Below, one piece after another: positions 1 through 8,728 of a DNA stretch of 64,000 nt. Made by a program: the position numbers and the translations under genes. The notes beneath the pieces were generated by a model, which saw nothing but the letters and a program-made list of their open reading frames with translations, was not told where the DNA came from and made no database searches. Within the stretch, counting starts at the first letter, position 1. Every line of letters starts with the position of its first letter. The DNA comes from Yersinia similis (GTDB taxonomy: Bacteria > Pseudomonadota > Gammaproteobacteria > Enterobacterales > Enterobacteriaceae): assembly GCF_001053095.1 (NCBI RefSeq), contig NZ_CGBP01000002.1, positions 1-64,000 of the forward strand, read 5' to 3'.

Positions 1-273
1 CGCACAGTAGAACGGCAGCGCGAACTCTTCAACGCAGTACCAAAAAAAACGCAGACGATGAACAGCCGCCATATTACCGGCCACGCTATCGACCTGCTCC
101 CCACCGGTGCCGATTGGAATGATTATAAATGCTGGTTGCCGGTATTGGATGCCATGCACCACGCCGGTAAAGAGTTAGGCGTTAAGCTGCGCTTCGGTAT
201 CACATGGACAGATAACCCGAATGACAAGCCCGCCAAGTTTTTGGATGCGCCGCATGTGGAAATCCCAGCATGA
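1..273 (+). CDS. Phage endolysin, M15-type peptidase (5' end outside window)
   Basis: Probable peptidoglycan peptidase (L-alanyl-D-glutamate or D-Ala-D-Ala type) that opens the wall at lysis. The reading frame is open from base 1, so the start lies to the left; 90 residues are visible. They contain the M15 zinc signature S-x-H-x-x-G-x-A-x-D (SRHITGHAID) and the late PHVE motif, giving zinc ligands His, Asp and His. The next gene starts inside its stop codon (ATGA), and spanin genes follow, so it belongs to a lysis cassette. The in-frame ATG at 58 is internal, because the conserved family sequence runs upstream of it. The exact bond cut is inferred from the family, not seen. Confidence 0.85.
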   Translation, partial: RTVERQRELFNAVPKKTQTMNSRHITGHAIDLLPTGADWNDYKCWLPVLDAMHHAGKELGVKLRFGITWTDNPNDKPAKFLDAPHVEIPA

Positions 274-479
274 AAATAAAATTTGAGCTATCAACAGCGC
301 ATTTTGCAGAAGATATGAGGCCGTCACACGGGCCACAAAAATGGCCGTGGTGGCGCTTATTTTCAATTAGCGTTGTTCGCCAAGAGATTCACCGTCCATC
401 AACAGGGCGCAGGATGTGGTTTTATACGCGTTGGGGTGCTGGATACATGGGTATCATTTTAGTCCGGCGTGCATTATGA
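270..479 (+). CDS. Small hypothetical protein in lysis cassette
   Basis: I do not recognise this 69-residue protein. It is basic and tryptophan-rich in the middle (KWPWWRLFS) and has no convincing signal peptide. The case for it being real is positional: its ATG overlaps the endolysin stop (ATGA) and its own stop overlaps the start of the Rz gene in the same way. It is therefore probably translationally coupled between endolysin and spanin. A role in lysis is only inferred from that position. Confidence 0.5.
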   Translation: MKIKFELSTAHFAEDMRPSHGPQKWPWWRLFSISVVRQEIHRPSTGRRMWFYTRWGAGYMGIILVRRAL

Positions 480-865
480 CGACAATCACACGATACGGCC
501 TAATCGGTGCGCTGCTAGTGGCTATCTGTCTCGGCGTTCTGGCATTTCATTATCAGAATAAGGCCACTGGTTTAGAAAAAGACAACACTACGCTGACTGG
601 AGAAAGGGATGTAGCCCAATTCACACTCGGCAACTACACCACGTCAGTTCGTCTATTCAACGATATTGCAAAGGCAAGCGATCATGAGAAAAGGCGCGTT
701 ATCAGTGAGAGTGAAATCCGCATTACTGCAATTAAAAAAGATATCAGTGCGGACGAATGCGCTACTCGTTCTATTCCTGTTGCCGCTGTTGAGCGCCTGC
801 GGAATCACGCAAATAAAATACGTACAGACTCCGCACGTACCCCTACCCGCCAGCCTGCTTTCTGA
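476..865 (+). CDS. Rz: Rz-like i-spanin
   Basis: Inner-membrane spanin subunit, which works with Rz1 to fuse inner and outer membranes in the last step of lysis. The 129-residue product has an N-terminal membrane anchor at about residues 8-25 (LIGALLVAICLGVLAF), then a polar, helical, probably coiled-coil periplasmic region, the usual Rz layout. The ATG at 476 is chosen because it overlaps the previous stop codon and places the anchor at the N terminus; an upstream in-frame ATG at 416 would bury the anchor. The Rz1 reading frame is embedded in the 3' half. Confidence 0.82.
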   Translation: MTTITRYGLIGALLVAICLGVLAFHYQNKATGLEKDNTTLTGERDVAQFTLGNYTTSVRLFNDIAKASDHEKRRVISESEIRITAIKKDISADECATRSIPVAAVERLRNHANKIRTDSARTPTRQPAF

Positions 866-1007
866 TTGTATGCCGCCGCTCATCCCTGACGAGCTAACAT
901 GGGGCAACAGCTTGCTACTGAATGACACGCTATTAACAGTTATTGAGTTGTGCAATATGGATAAGGCGAGCATTCGCAAGATTGAGGAGAGCAGAAATGA
1001 GCCGTAA
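684..1007 (+). CDS. Rz1: Rz1-like o-spanin lipoprotein, overlapping Rz in another frame
   Basis: Outer-membrane lipoprotein spanin. The product has a hydrophobic signal segment ending in the lipobox LLSAC, whose Cys (residue 39 counted from 684) would be lipidated, followed by a short region with prolines (TPHVPLPASLL...MPPLIPD). It lies out of frame within the 3' half of Rz and runs about 140 bp past the Rz stop, the overlapping Rz/Rz1 arrangement common in phages. The start is uncertain: ATG 666, ATG 684, and GTG 705 or 711 are all possible, and the later ones give a more normal signal peptide. Confidence 0.82.
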   Translation: MRKGALSVRVKSALLQLKKISVRTNALLVLFLLPLLSACGITQIKYVQTPHVPLPASLLSDCMPPLIPDELTWGNSLLLNDTLLTVIELCNMDKASIRKIEESRNEP

Positions 1008-1182
1008 AGCCCCTACGCCGCCTCCGTACAAACCTGGCGATACAGTGAAGAGGCCAGCCGCACCGCCTCCACCTCCGCCGCCGACTAACGAGCAGGCGTC
1101 ATTTTATTTAATTCTGAAATCGGTGAATGGCCAACACGAAAAACAGCATAAACACGCTGTATTGATATCGAGTGGTCTTTAA
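997..1182 (+). CDS. Small proline-rich phage protein
   Basis: A 61-residue protein with an extreme proline tract (PPPY...PAAPPPPPPPT, residues about 7-30) followed by a His/Lys-rich tail. A strong Shine-Dalgarno sequence (GAGGAGAG, about 984-991) stands before the ATG at 997, and the start overlaps the Rz1 3' end. I do not recognise a family and infer no function. Its position between spanins and terminase suggests a late-expressed accessory protein. Confidence 0.55.
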   Translation: MSRKAPTPPPYKPGDTVKRPAAPPPPPPPTNEQASFYLILKSVNGQHEKQHKHAVLISSGL

Positions 1183-1224
1183 AATCCCCGGCATTATATT
1201 TCAATCACTAGCAGGAAGTTCTAA

Positions 1225-1842
1225 ATGGATATGAAAAAGACGCTGACGTCTGAGCAGAAAGCGCTTTTTGATGCCATGACGCAGTTACAGAAGAAATTCG
1301 TTACAGCACTACTCGATGGTGCTAACCAGACCGGTGCATATCGAAAGGCTGGCGGTAAGGCAAAGACTGATGACGGGGCGAGAGCGTCAGCCAGTCAAAT
1401 CTTAACAAATCATAACGTTCAAGCCTTCCTCCAGTCCGTACAGCACGAAACAGTTAACGAGGCCATCATGACCTACACGGAAGCGATGGAACGACTAACA
1501 TTGATGGGGCGCACGACAATTCATGATATCGCCACATTTGGCAATTATCAGATTGGTGAGGACGAGGAAGGGCAACCGGTATTTCAGGCGTCGTGGAAAT
1601 TTAAGGACTCCAAGAATATTAAGCCCGAACACCTGGCTGCCGTCGCTGAATTATCCACTGGCAAGGACGGACTAAAAATTAAGCTGCATGATCCGAAAGC
1701 TGCCATCAAGCAACTGGCTGAAATGCGCGGCTGGGAGGCACCGAAGAAAACCGAATTGACCGGCGCGAACGGTGGCCCTATCCAAACGTCAAACCTAACC
1801 CCGGATGAAGCCGCCGAGGCATATCGTAAGCTGATGGGGTAA
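1225..1842 (+). CDS. Terminase small subunit
   Basis: DNA-recognition subunit of the packaging motor. The 205-residue protein begins with a helix-turn-helix-like region (KFVTALLDGANQTGAYRKAGG, residues about 24-45) typical of phage small terminases, where a 'NxTxAYxxAG' pattern is characteristic. It then has a helical middle and a C-terminal segment (EAAEAYRKLMG) suited to contacting the large subunit. An AGGAAG ribosome site precedes the ATG. Unusually, the large subunit is about 1 kb downstream, separated by a hicAB unit, so the two are probably not on one simple transcript. Confidence 0.8.
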   Translation: MDMKKTLTSEQKALFDAMTQLQKKFVTALLDGANQTGAYRKAGGKAKTDDGARASASQILTNHNVQAFLQSVQHETVNEAIMTYTEAMERLTLMGRTTIHDIATFGNYQIGEDEEGQPVFQASWKFKDSKNIKPEHLAAVAELSTGKDGLKIKLHDPKAAIKQLAEMRGWEAPKKTELTGANGGPIQTSNLTPDEAAEAYRKLMG

Positions 1843-2165
1843 TTTTGGTAAACGTCCAGAAATAGCCGGTTCGACGAGTAAAACCTCTATGCAAAATATA
1901 GGTTAATTTATGCATCATTTATGCACTCGATTTTCTAACATTCTGCATCATTAACTCTGACAAATAAGCCTTTCGATTCATTATGTTGATGAGTGCTATA
2001 CGCTTGGTGCGTGTAACATCCATTATGTTAAAAAGTCATTTTTCGTGCAATTTAGTGTAGTGATGATAGTGTCAGTAATAAATAAACAAAAATGTTTAAT
2101 CTTCTATTGCGCATATAAGCAAAAATGTTTATACTTGTTTCAAGTTAAATAAACAGGAGGAGGAA
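1843..2165 (+). promoter_or_regulatory. hicAB promoter with repeated operator motif
   Basis: This gap is AT-rich and has no credible gene. A good sigma-70 promoter can be read: TTGCGC at 2107-2112, a 17-bp spacer, TATACT at 2130-2135. The motif CAAAAATGTTTA occurs at 2087-2098 and again at 2120-2131 inside the spacer/-10. The first copy sits in the inverted repeat TAAACA-AAAA-TGTTTA (2083-2098), and another TAAACA lies just before the GGAGG ribosome site. Repeated palindromic sites over the promoter suit autorepression by HicB. The promoter call comes from sequence; operator function is inferred. Confidence 0.6.
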
Positions 2166-2342
2166 GTGAAACAACGCGAGTTCCAGCGTTGGCTAGCGGG
2201 GCAAGGAGCTGAATTTTCGAATGGCACTAATCACTTGAAGATTTTCTTAAACGGCAAGCAAACGATAATGCCAAGACATCCGGGGAAAGAAATACCGGAG
2301 CCTCTGAGAAAAGCGATTCTTAAGCAACTTGGACTTAAATAA
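2166..2342 (+). CDS. hicA: HicA mRNA interferase toxin
   Basis: Toxin of a type II HicAB module; a small double-stranded-RNA-binding-fold ribonuclease that cleaves mRNA. The 58-residue product starts at GTG 2166 after a strong GGAGGAGG ribosome site and ends GLK. It carries the family hallmark GTNHLK with the catalytic His at residue 23, and the conserved MPRHPGKEIPEPLRKAILKQ tail, so it looks intact. HicB follows 50 bp downstream, the usual toxin-first order. The module lies between the two terminase genes with its own promoter and terminator, so it reads as a moron rather than part of the packaging operon. Confidence 0.9.
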   Translation: MKQREFQRWLAGQGAEFSNGTNHLKIFLNGKQTIMPRHPGKEIPEPLRKAILKQLGLK

Positions 2343-2392
2343 TAAACCAGCCCTTCGGGGTTGGTTACTCGCGGAGATTCACTTAGTCAAAT

Positions 2393-2800
2393 ATGCGATA
2401 TCCAATAAAATTTGAGCATGACGAAACCGGGTGGTGTATATCGTTCCCGGATATACCAGAAGCATTAACTGGCGGAGCTACAAAGGAAGAAGCGCTATCA
2501 TTGGCGCAAGACGCCCTTGTAACGTCGTTTGATTTCTATTTTGAAGACCAGCGCCCGGTACCCATGCCAAGCACAGACGGTGAGGAGTTTATCGAGGTGC
2601 CTGCAAGCGTGGCCGCCAAAGTGCTATTGCTTAACGCTATGCTGGCTACAGGAACAACACCGGCAGAGCTTGCCCGTCGCCTGGGTACACGCCCGCAAGA
2701 CGTTAACCGCATTGTTAATCTTGGGCACACGACAAAAATCGACACGATAGAAGCGGCGCTTAAGGCGCTAGGTAAGCGTTTAGAAATAAACGTTCTCTAA
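2393..2800 (+). CDS. hicB: HicB antitoxin
   Basis: Antitoxin that binds and blocks HicA and represses the operon. The 135-residue protein has the N-terminal HicB fold (YPIKFEHDETGWCISFPDIPEALT..., partial RNase H-like, residues 1-60). A C-terminal helix-turn-helix follows (TPAELARRLGTRPQDVNRIV, about 88-108), so it can bind DNA itself. It is preceded by a short imperfect hairpin (2347-2364) after hicA and followed by an intrinsic terminator. The length and both domains fit the HTH-type HicB group. Confidence 0.9.
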   Translation: MRYPIKFEHDETGWCISFPDIPEALTGGATKEEALSLAQDALVTSFDFYFEDQRPVPMPSTDGEEFIEVPASVAAKVLLLNAMLATGTTPAELARRLGTRPQDVNRIVNLGHTTKIDTIEAALKALGKRLEINVL

Positions 2801-2816
2801 ATATCGTCAACTTATC

Positions 2817-2844
2817 TAAAGGCTCGCTTCGGCGGGCTTTTTTT
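2817..2844 (+). terminator. Intrinsic terminator after hicB
   Basis: GC-rich stem-loop (GGCTCGC-ttc-GGCGGGCT type, with TTCG-like loop) followed directly by seven T residues. It closes the hicAB unit just upstream of the large terminase gene. Confidence 0.85.
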
Positions 2845-2855
2845 ATGGAAAAATT

Positions 2856-4460
2856 ATGCCGTTACCGTTTCCGTTCGACTTCAAGAACCCGGACTACACC
2901 CAGATTTTTGAGTGGAGAATGGAGCGACTACAACGCATACGTCAACAGCCTGACATGCTGCCAGCCATGCGGACGTTTTACCGCAACAACCCCGCTCAGT
3001 TCATTATTGATTGGGGTATGACCACCGACCCGCGCAACCTTGATTACGGGCTACCTGTCACCATCCCATTCCTTTTATTTCCCAAACAGGAAGAGTGGAT
3101 CCACTGGATTATGGACAGGCGGGAACGGATGGAAAACGGCATCACTGAGAAAAGCCGTGAAATGGGCCTGAGCTGGACAGCGGTCGGCATGGCCAGCGCG
3201 TTATGCCTGTTCAATAAAGAAATGGTGATCGGCTTCGGCTCACGCAAAGAAGAATACGTAGACAGCACCGGCGACCCGAAAGCGCTGTTCTGGAAAACGC
3301 GGAAATTTATTGAAACTTTACCGCCTGAATTTCGCGGTTCGTGGAATGACAAGAAACACGCCCCTTATATGCGAATTGAGTTCCCTGATAGTGGCTCAAT
3401 CATCAAAGGCGAGGCGGGGGATAATATCGGGCGCGGTGACCGTACCACGCTTTATCTTGTTGATGAATCCGCGTTCCTACTGCGTCCACTTTTGATAGAC
3501 GCGGCGCTGTCACAAACTACCCGTTGCCGTATTGATCTCTCGTCAGTCAACGGCATGAACAACCCCTTCGCGCAGAAACGGCACGGCGGGAAAATACCGG
3601 TATTCACATTTCACTGGCGCAGTGACCCGCGTAAAGACGATGCCTGGTATAAGAAAGAATGTGAAAAAATAGATAACCCGGTCATCGTCGCACAAGAATT
3701 AGATCTCAACTACAACGCCGCCGCCGAGGGTATTCTAATTCCGTCTGAATGGGTGCAGGCCGCTATCGGGGCGCATACGAAACTGGGTATCACGCCCTCG
3801 GGCGCACGCATTGGCGCGCTGGACGTGGCGGACGAAGGGATTGACCTTAACGCATTTTCAAGCCGAACCGGTGTCTTGCTCGACCGCTTAAAAGCCTGGT
3901 CAGGTAAAGGCTCTGATATTTACGCAACTACGCAAGACGCAATGATATTGAGTGATGAGAATGACTGTGACTATCTGCTCTATGACGCTGACGGCCTCGG
4001 CGCGGGTTGCCGTGGTGATGGGCGCGTTATCAATGAGACGCGACAGAAAGCAGGACAGCGGCAGGTTGAGATAAAGCCCTTCCGGGGCAGCGGTGAAGTT
4101 ATTTACCCTGACAAGCCTGTATTCAAAGCGGACACGAAAAAAGACGCACGAACCAACAAAGACTACTTCGCAAATCGTAAGGCGCAGGGGTGGTGGGCGT
4201 TGCGTATGAGATTCCAAGAGTCTTACCGCGCTGTGGTCAAAGGTATGCCATTTGATCCGGACGAGATAATCAGTATTGACGAAAACTTGCCGGAAAAAGA
4301 AAAGCTAATTGCAGAATTGAGCCAGCCAACTTACACAATTAACGGGGCGGGGAAAATCATTGTCGATAAAGCGCCATCGGGCACACGCTCACCCAACCAC
4401 GCCGACACTGTGATGATTTGTTTTGCACCTGAAAAAATCCGGCGCTCCACTTTTGGATAG
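2856..4460 (+). CDS. Terminase large subunit
   Basis: ATP-driven DNA-packaging motor with headful/cos nuclease. The 534-residue protein has an ATPase half with a variant Walker A (SREMGLSWT, residues 100-108) and a Walker B with catalytic acid (LYLVDE, 199-204). Its C-terminal RNase H-like nuclease half has acidic residues in GALDVADEG (Asp323) and YLLYDADG (Asp377, Asp379). Length and layout fit myophage large terminases. It follows the hicAB terminator by 12 bp, so its transcript must read through that hairpin or start close to it. Confidence 0.93.
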   Translation: MPLPFPFDFKNPDYTQIFEWRMERLQRIRQQPDMLPAMRTFYRNNPAQFIIDWGMTTDPRNLDYGLPVTIPFLLFPKQEEWIHWIMDRRERMENGITEKSREMGLSWTAVGMASALCLFNKEMVIGFGSRKEEYVDSTGDPKALFWKTRKFIETLPPEFRGSWNDKKHAPYMRIEFPDSGSIIKGEAGDNIGRGDRTTLYLVDESAFLLRPLLIDAALSQTTRCRIDLSSVNGMNNPFAQKRHGGKIPVFTFHWRSDPRKDDAWYKKECEKIDNPVIVAQELDLNYNAAAEGILIPSEWVQAAIGAHTKLGITPSGARIGALDVADEGIDLNAFSSRTGVLLDRLKAWSGKGSDIYATTQDAMILSDENDCDYLLYDADGLGAGCRGDGRVINETRQKAGQRQVEIKPFRGSGEVIYPDKPVFKADTKKDARTNKDYFANRKAQGWWALRMRFQESYRAVVKGMPFDPDEIISIDENLPEKEKLIAELSQPTYTINGAGKIIVDKAPSGTRSPNHADTVMICFAPEKIRRSTFG

Positions 4461-4645
4461 TTCGTTTTTTGCTCTATTTAACATAATGACTCTTAAGCGA
4501 ACTTGTATTCAAAATGCTAAATATTGCTTTCAATACGTTGCGGCATCGTGTGACACGTCACGACGTAAATAGCACACAAACTCATGGCAATCAGTGAATT
4601 AACGGCAAGCACTTTACTTTAACAATCAATCAAATCGTTTGAACG

Positions 4646-4676
4646 AGAGCCGGGGTTTTTATCCTCGGCTTTTTTG
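4646..4676 (+). terminator. Intrinsic terminator between terminase and portal genes
   Basis: Eight-base-pair stem AGCCGGGG/CCTCGGCT (one G-T wobble) with loop TTTTTAT and a T tract. It lies in the 249-bp gap between the terminase stop and the portal start; the rest of that gap shows nothing I can name. Confidence 0.75.
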
Positions 4677-4709
4677 TTTGTGCGATTTATGGCACTTGAG
4701 GCGAGATCA

Positions 4710-6245
4710 ATGATGAGGTGGTTTAAACGTAAGAAAAAAGAGGAACCACAAAAGCCAGAGCGAGTGCGTGAAGGGTTCTTTAGTACTCACCGCGAATCAG
4801 ACGATAGCGCGACGGCTACAGAAGTGCTGCAGGGGAAGATAAGCCACATTGCCAATACTCAACCGGTGGCCCAAACAGTTGGTACATTGGACAGCATGGA
4901 CGGCGGCGGGGCGTTACAGTCCCCGCACGTGAGCGGTGGCGGTACGGTCAGTGACAGCTTGTTTATGTGGTATGCCAACAGTAACTTTATCGGCCACACC
5001 ATGTGCGCAATCATTGCGCAGCACTGGTTAATATATAAAGCCTGTGCCATGCCGGGCCGCGATGCGATTCGGCAGGGCTATACGATTCAAGGCGAGGGCG
5101 GCGAAGAGTTAGATCCGGATGCCTTAAAGCTGCTGAAGCGCTACGACAAAAAAATGAACATCAATAAACAGATGCGCGATTTTGTCACCTTCGGGCGTAT
5201 TTTCGGGGTTCGTGTCGCCCTGTTTCGCGTTGAGAGTGACGACGACGAATATTATCAAAACCCGTTTAATGAAGATGGCGTAACGGAGAACAGTTACAAG
5301 GGCGTGGTACAAATTGACCCCCATTGGTGTACGCCTGATTTAGACGCAGAAGGATTAACAGATCCGACATCACCCAATTTTTACAATCCAACACACTGGA
5401 TAATTAATGGCAAAAAGTACCATCGGTCGCACTTGATGATATTTATCCCTAATCCCGTCGCCAACATCTTGAAGCCTGGTTACCTGTTCGGCGGTGTGCC
5501 GGTGCCGCAGAAGATCATGGAGCGCGTCTACGCCTCAGAACGTACAGCTAACGAAGCCCCTCAGTTAGCACTCAGCAAGCGAACAACGATATTTAAAACT
5601 GATGCGGCTAAGGCATTATCAAACGAAAGTGCGTTCAATCAGAATATGGCTACATGGATTAAATACCGCGACAACTACGGCGTGAAAATTGTTGATAACG
5701 AAGAAGATAGCTTAGAGCAGTTTGATACTTCCCTTGCCGACTTTGACGCGCTGATCATGACGCAGTATCAGCTTGTAGCTGCCGGTGCTGATGTCCCGGC
5801 GACCAAGCTACTCGAAACCCAGCCTAAAGGGTGGGCTAGCTCGGGCGAGTACGAAGAGGGCAGCTATCGAGAAGGACTGGAAAGCCTACAGACCCACGAC
5901 TTAACCCCGCTACTGGAGCGACATCACTTACTACTGATGCGCTCACACGTTGCGCCTGAACTCAATATTAAGCCTGTTGAAACTTGTGTTAATTGGGAGT
6001 CGCTCGACTCACCGACCGCCAAAGAATACGCAGAGATTAACGAAATCAACAGCCGTGCAGATTTGAACCTGGTGAATTCCGGCGCGCTCGATCAATACGA
6101 TGTCCGTGACCGGCTCATGGCCGATAAAAACAGCGGGTATAGCGGTATAGCGCCAGCAGAGCCACCGGAAGAGCCAGAGCTACCGACAGAGGGGGAGGGC
6201 AATGGCGAAAACACCACGCAAAATGGCGAGACGTCAGCCGCCTAA
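4710..6245 (+). CDS. Portal protein (DUF1073 type)
   Basis: Portal vertex protein through which DNA is packaged and ejected. The product of about 511 residues matches the DUF1073 portal family: a conserved opening after a basic leader (SDSLFMWYANSNFIGHTMC), GRIFGVRVALF in the centre, and the hallmark LLETQPKGWASSGEYEEGSY near residue 375. The start at ATG 4710 has GAGGCGAG upstream; upstream in-frame starts reach into the terminator. Its acidic, Gln/Asn-rich C terminus overlaps the next gene by 44 bp. Confidence 0.88.
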   Translation: MMRWFKRKKKEEPQKPERVREGFFSTHRESDDSATATEVLQGKISHIANTQPVAQTVGTLDSMDGGGALQSPHVSGGGTVSDSLFMWYANSNFIGHTMCAIIAQHWLIYKACAMPGRDAIRQGYTIQGEGGEELDPDALKLLKRYDKKMNINKQMRDFVTFGRIFGVRVALFRVESDDDEYYQNPFNEDGVTENSYKGVVQIDPHWCTPDLDAEGLTDPTSPNFYNPTHWIINGKKYHRSHLMIFIPNPVANILKPGYLFGGVPVPQKIMERVYASERTANEAPQLALSKRTTIFKTDAAKALSNESAFNQNMATWIKYRDNYGVKIVDNEEDSLEQFDTSLADFDALIMTQYQLVAAGADVPATKLLETQPKGWASSGEYEEGSYREGLESLQTHDLTPLLERHHLLLMRSHVAPELNIKPVETCVNWESLDSPTAKEYAEINEINSRADLNLVNSGALDQYDVRDRLMADKNSGYSGIAPAEPPEEPELPTEGEGNGENTTQNGETSAA

Positions 6246-7083
6246 GCCTAAGGACGGCATTCTACGTGGCGCAACACTGTTTATGTCAGTCAGCGCCGGA
6301 AGCGAATATCAGCACACTGTTACCCGCACCTTTGATCTACTCCGCGTTGAATCTGAATCAGAAATAAAACGCCTGTTTGAACAATCAGATTCGCCCGTTC
6401 TGGACGGTGCGACGCTGGACGGCAGTCTCGCTAACAGTGCTGCGAAATTGCTGCACCGGCTCCGGAGGCGATTTAACAGCGTCTTTAATGACATGACAGA
6501 TAAAGCGACGGCCCGAATGCTGGAGCGGGTTTCGGGTAACGCAGGCAGCGACGTTAAACGCAGCTTGGAGGAAATCGGGGAGGGGGTATCAATCAAAGTA
6601 AATATGTTATCGCCAACAGTGAAAGAAACAATTCAGGCGAAAGGGTATGAAGCCGCCAACCTGATCAAGCGGGTACCGAGTGAATATCTGGACGACATCG
6701 GCGCGGAGGTGATGCGCTCTATTTCTTCCGGTCGTGGACTACAGGATTTACAGCCAGCACTGGAAAAAAGAGGCGTCAAGGTGCGTAACTGGGCGAAAAA
6801 CGTCGCGCTTGATCAAACCCGCAAAGTGTACGACGGCATTTCAACAGCGGCCATGAAATCCGCGGGCATTCGTAAATTTGAGTGGGTTCATAGCGGCGGC
6901 AGCAATGACCCACGCGAACACCATATGTTGCCGTGGCCAGCAGGGCTAAACGGTGGAATTTTCGATATAGACGACCCGCCGATTATTGATAAGCGAACCG
7001 GTGAGCGCGGGACTCCCGGACAGCTCCCCTATTGCCGGTGTACCAAACGGCCAATAATTGATTTTGGTGATGACGATGAGTGA
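6202..7083 (+). CDS. Mu gpF-like head morphogenesis protein
   Basis: Minor head protein of the MuF family that associates with the portal during prohead assembly. The 293-residue protein has a helical N-terminal region and the C-terminal MuF signature: WVHSGGSNDPREHH near residue 230 and the Cys pair in GQLPYCRCTKRPI near 275. A strong GGGGGAGGG ribosome site lies inside the end of the portal gene. The 3' end overlaps the next gene start. Confidence 0.87.
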   Translation: MAKTPRKMARRQPPKPKDGILRGATLFMSVSAGSEYQHTVTRTFDLLRVESESEIKRLFEQSDSPVLDGATLDGSLANSAAKLLHRLRRRFNSVFNDMTDKATARMLERVSGNAGSDVKRSLEEIGEGVSIKVNMLSPTVKETIQAKGYEAANLIKRVPSEYLDDIGAEVMRSISSGRGLQDLQPALEKRGVKVRNWAKNVALDQTRKVYDGISTAAMKSAGIRKFEWVHSGGSNDPREHHMLPWPAGLNGGIFDIDDPPIIDKRTGERGTPGQLPYCRCTKRPIIDFGDDDE

Positions 7084-8224
7084 ACGCTCAATTGATACAA
7101 ACGGCTGGTTTGAATCCCCGAACAACCCCTTAAGCAAAGTCGGTATTTATGCCTACCTCGGCAAAAACATTCCCGGCGCACCTGACCCCAGCAAGATTTA
7201 TTACGTATACAGACCCGAGGATGAGCTATCAGACCCCGCATGTATCGACTCGTTCAAATTGCTGCCGTGGACAGATGACCACCCACCGGGGTTATTGGGT
7301 GAAGAGGACGAAGGGTTAACACCAGCGGAGGAAAAGGGCGTACAGGGCGTGATCGGTGAGCGTGTCTATTACGAAGACGGCGTTCTGTACGGGAATATCA
7401 AGGTTTTTTCACAAACGATGGATGAGCTGATACGCAAAGGCAAAAAAGAATTGTCGTGCGGCTACCGCTCTAAATATGAATGGCAATCGGGTACGTACAA
7501 CGGTGACCAATACGACGTTATCCAGCGACAAATTAGAGGTAATCATTTGTCGCTGGTAGACGAAGGGCGTATGGGTTCAGAAGTCGCTGTACTCGACGCG
7601 TTTACACTTGACTCAAAGGATGTAATTCACATGACAGAAGAAGAAAAAAAAGCACTGGCCGCATTGCTGGCCATGTTACCTGCACTGCAAAAAATCGTTG
7701 ATGCGGCGGGTACGGCAGACAACGAAGAAGAAACAAAAGACAGCGAAGAGGAGGAAGGCACTAAGGACAGCGAAGAGCCGGAAGAGGGTACCAAAGATAG
7801 TGAGGAAGAAGGCACCGCTGACGAAGAGGATAAAGATAAGGATAAAGAGGGTACCGCCGACGAGGACGACAAAGACAAAGAAACTGCCGCTGCGCTGGAT
7901 GCGATGGACAAAGAAATCAAAGCGCTAAAACGGGATGGCTTTAAAAACGTGATGCGTGAAGTGTCGCGCCGTGATGCGTTGGCGCGTGATCTGTCTCGCC
8001 ACGTTGGCACCTTTGACCACGCCGACATGACCACGAATGAAGTTGCTGCGTACGGTGTTAAAAAGCTGAAAATCACCCATGCGAAAGGGCAGGAACTCTC
8101 TTGCCTGTCGGGGTATTTGCAAGCAGCTAAAGCCGCGCCAGTGACGACCTACAGCGGCACCGGCCTCGACGCTATCGATAGCGGTAGTGCGATTTCTAAA
8201 TACCTGACAGGGGATGAAAAATAA
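7076..8224 (+). CDS. DUF2213 prohead protease with acidic scaffold-like C-terminal region
   Basis: Probable maturation protease fused to a scaffold. In this 382-residue protein, the N-terminal 170 residues match DUF2213 and carry candidate catalytic residues His69 (TDDHPPG), Ser127 (ELSCGY) and His157 (GNHLSL). Residues about 211-271 are a highly acidic stretch of imperfect repeats built on GTKDSEE and GTADEED units, followed by a basic helical C terminus, which resembles head scaffolds. An in-frame ATG at 7631 (residue 186) has AAGGA ten bases upstream and could give a separate scaffold. The protease assignment comes from family knowledge. Confidence 0.8.
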   Translation: MSERSIDTNGWFESPNNPLSKVGIYAYLGKNIPGAPDPSKIYYVYRPEDELSDPACIDSFKLLPWTDDHPPGLLGEEDEGLTPAEEKGVQGVIGERVYYEDGVLYGNIKVFSQTMDELIRKGKKELSCGYRSKYEWQSGTYNGDQYDVIQRQIRGNHLSLVDEGRMGSEVAVLDAFTLDSKDVIHMTEEEKKALAALLAMLPALQKIVDAAGTADNEEETKDSEEEEGTKDSEEPEEGTKDSEEEGTADEEDKDKDKEGTADEDDKDKETAAALDAMDKEIKALKRDGFKNVMREVSRRDALARDLSRHVGTFDHADMTTNEVAAYGVKKLKITHAKGQELSCLSGYLQAAKAAPVTTYSGTGLDAIDSGSAISKYLTGDEK

Positions 8225-8715
8225 TGAATTTTCAAAAAACGGTCCGCTTTGATCAAGCGTTCGGCTTAGTCGGTGAAGTGTCATTTGACGGCCCACTTCG
8301 CGCAAAACCGGGCGTACTTAACAGCGAAAACCCGGCCAATAACGTGTTTGGCCGGGCCTTTACTGTGCTGTCAGATGGCTCGATCACGGCAGGCGGTACC
8401 GGTTCATTCTGGGGCATTCTCGCTAACCCCAAGGCCCACATGTTCACAAGCCGAATTGGCGACGACGGCAATAACACGTTACCAAACGGCGTTAATGCTG
8501 AGTTTGCCGATATGGCGATTATTAACGTTGAAGTATCAACACCAACAACGGTCGGTAGCGACCTGTTTTACTCAACAGAAACAGGGGCGCTGTTGGCCTT
8601 GCCATCGGGTACCGCAGCACCAGCAGGACACGCAGCCGTTCCAAACGCTAAAGTAGCCCGACTCCCGCAGACCAGCGCGACAGGCGGTCTTATCGTCGCG
8701 CAACTGACTAATTAA
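8224..8715 (+). CDS. Head decoration / structural cement protein
   Basis: Small 163-residue virion protein just before the major capsid gene, the usual place for a capsid-stabilising decoration protein. The sequence is glycine/alanine-rich beta type (FGRAFTVLSDGSITAGGTG, GHAAVPNAKVARLP) and resembles the Gp24-like structural cement family. Its ATG overlaps the preceding TAA (TAATG), so expression is coupled to the protease/scaffold gene. Family assignment is from recalled pattern only. Confidence 0.7.
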   Translation: MNFQKTVRFDQAFGLVGEVSFDGPLRAKPGVLNSENPANNVFGRAFTVLSDGSITAGGTGSFWGILANPKAHMFTSRIGDDGNNTLPNGVNAEFADMAIINVEVSTPTTVGSDLFYSTETGALLALPSGTAAPAGHAAVPNAKVARLPQTSATGGLIVAQLTN

Positions 8716-8728
8716 GAAAGGACGAAAA

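Noticed and set aside
7627..8076. 149-codon minus-strand Ser-rich and 76-codon plus-strand Lys/Arg-rich frames
   Set aside because: Both are shadows of the acidic GAA/GAG-rich repeat in the DUF2213 gene; low complexity and no ribosome sites.
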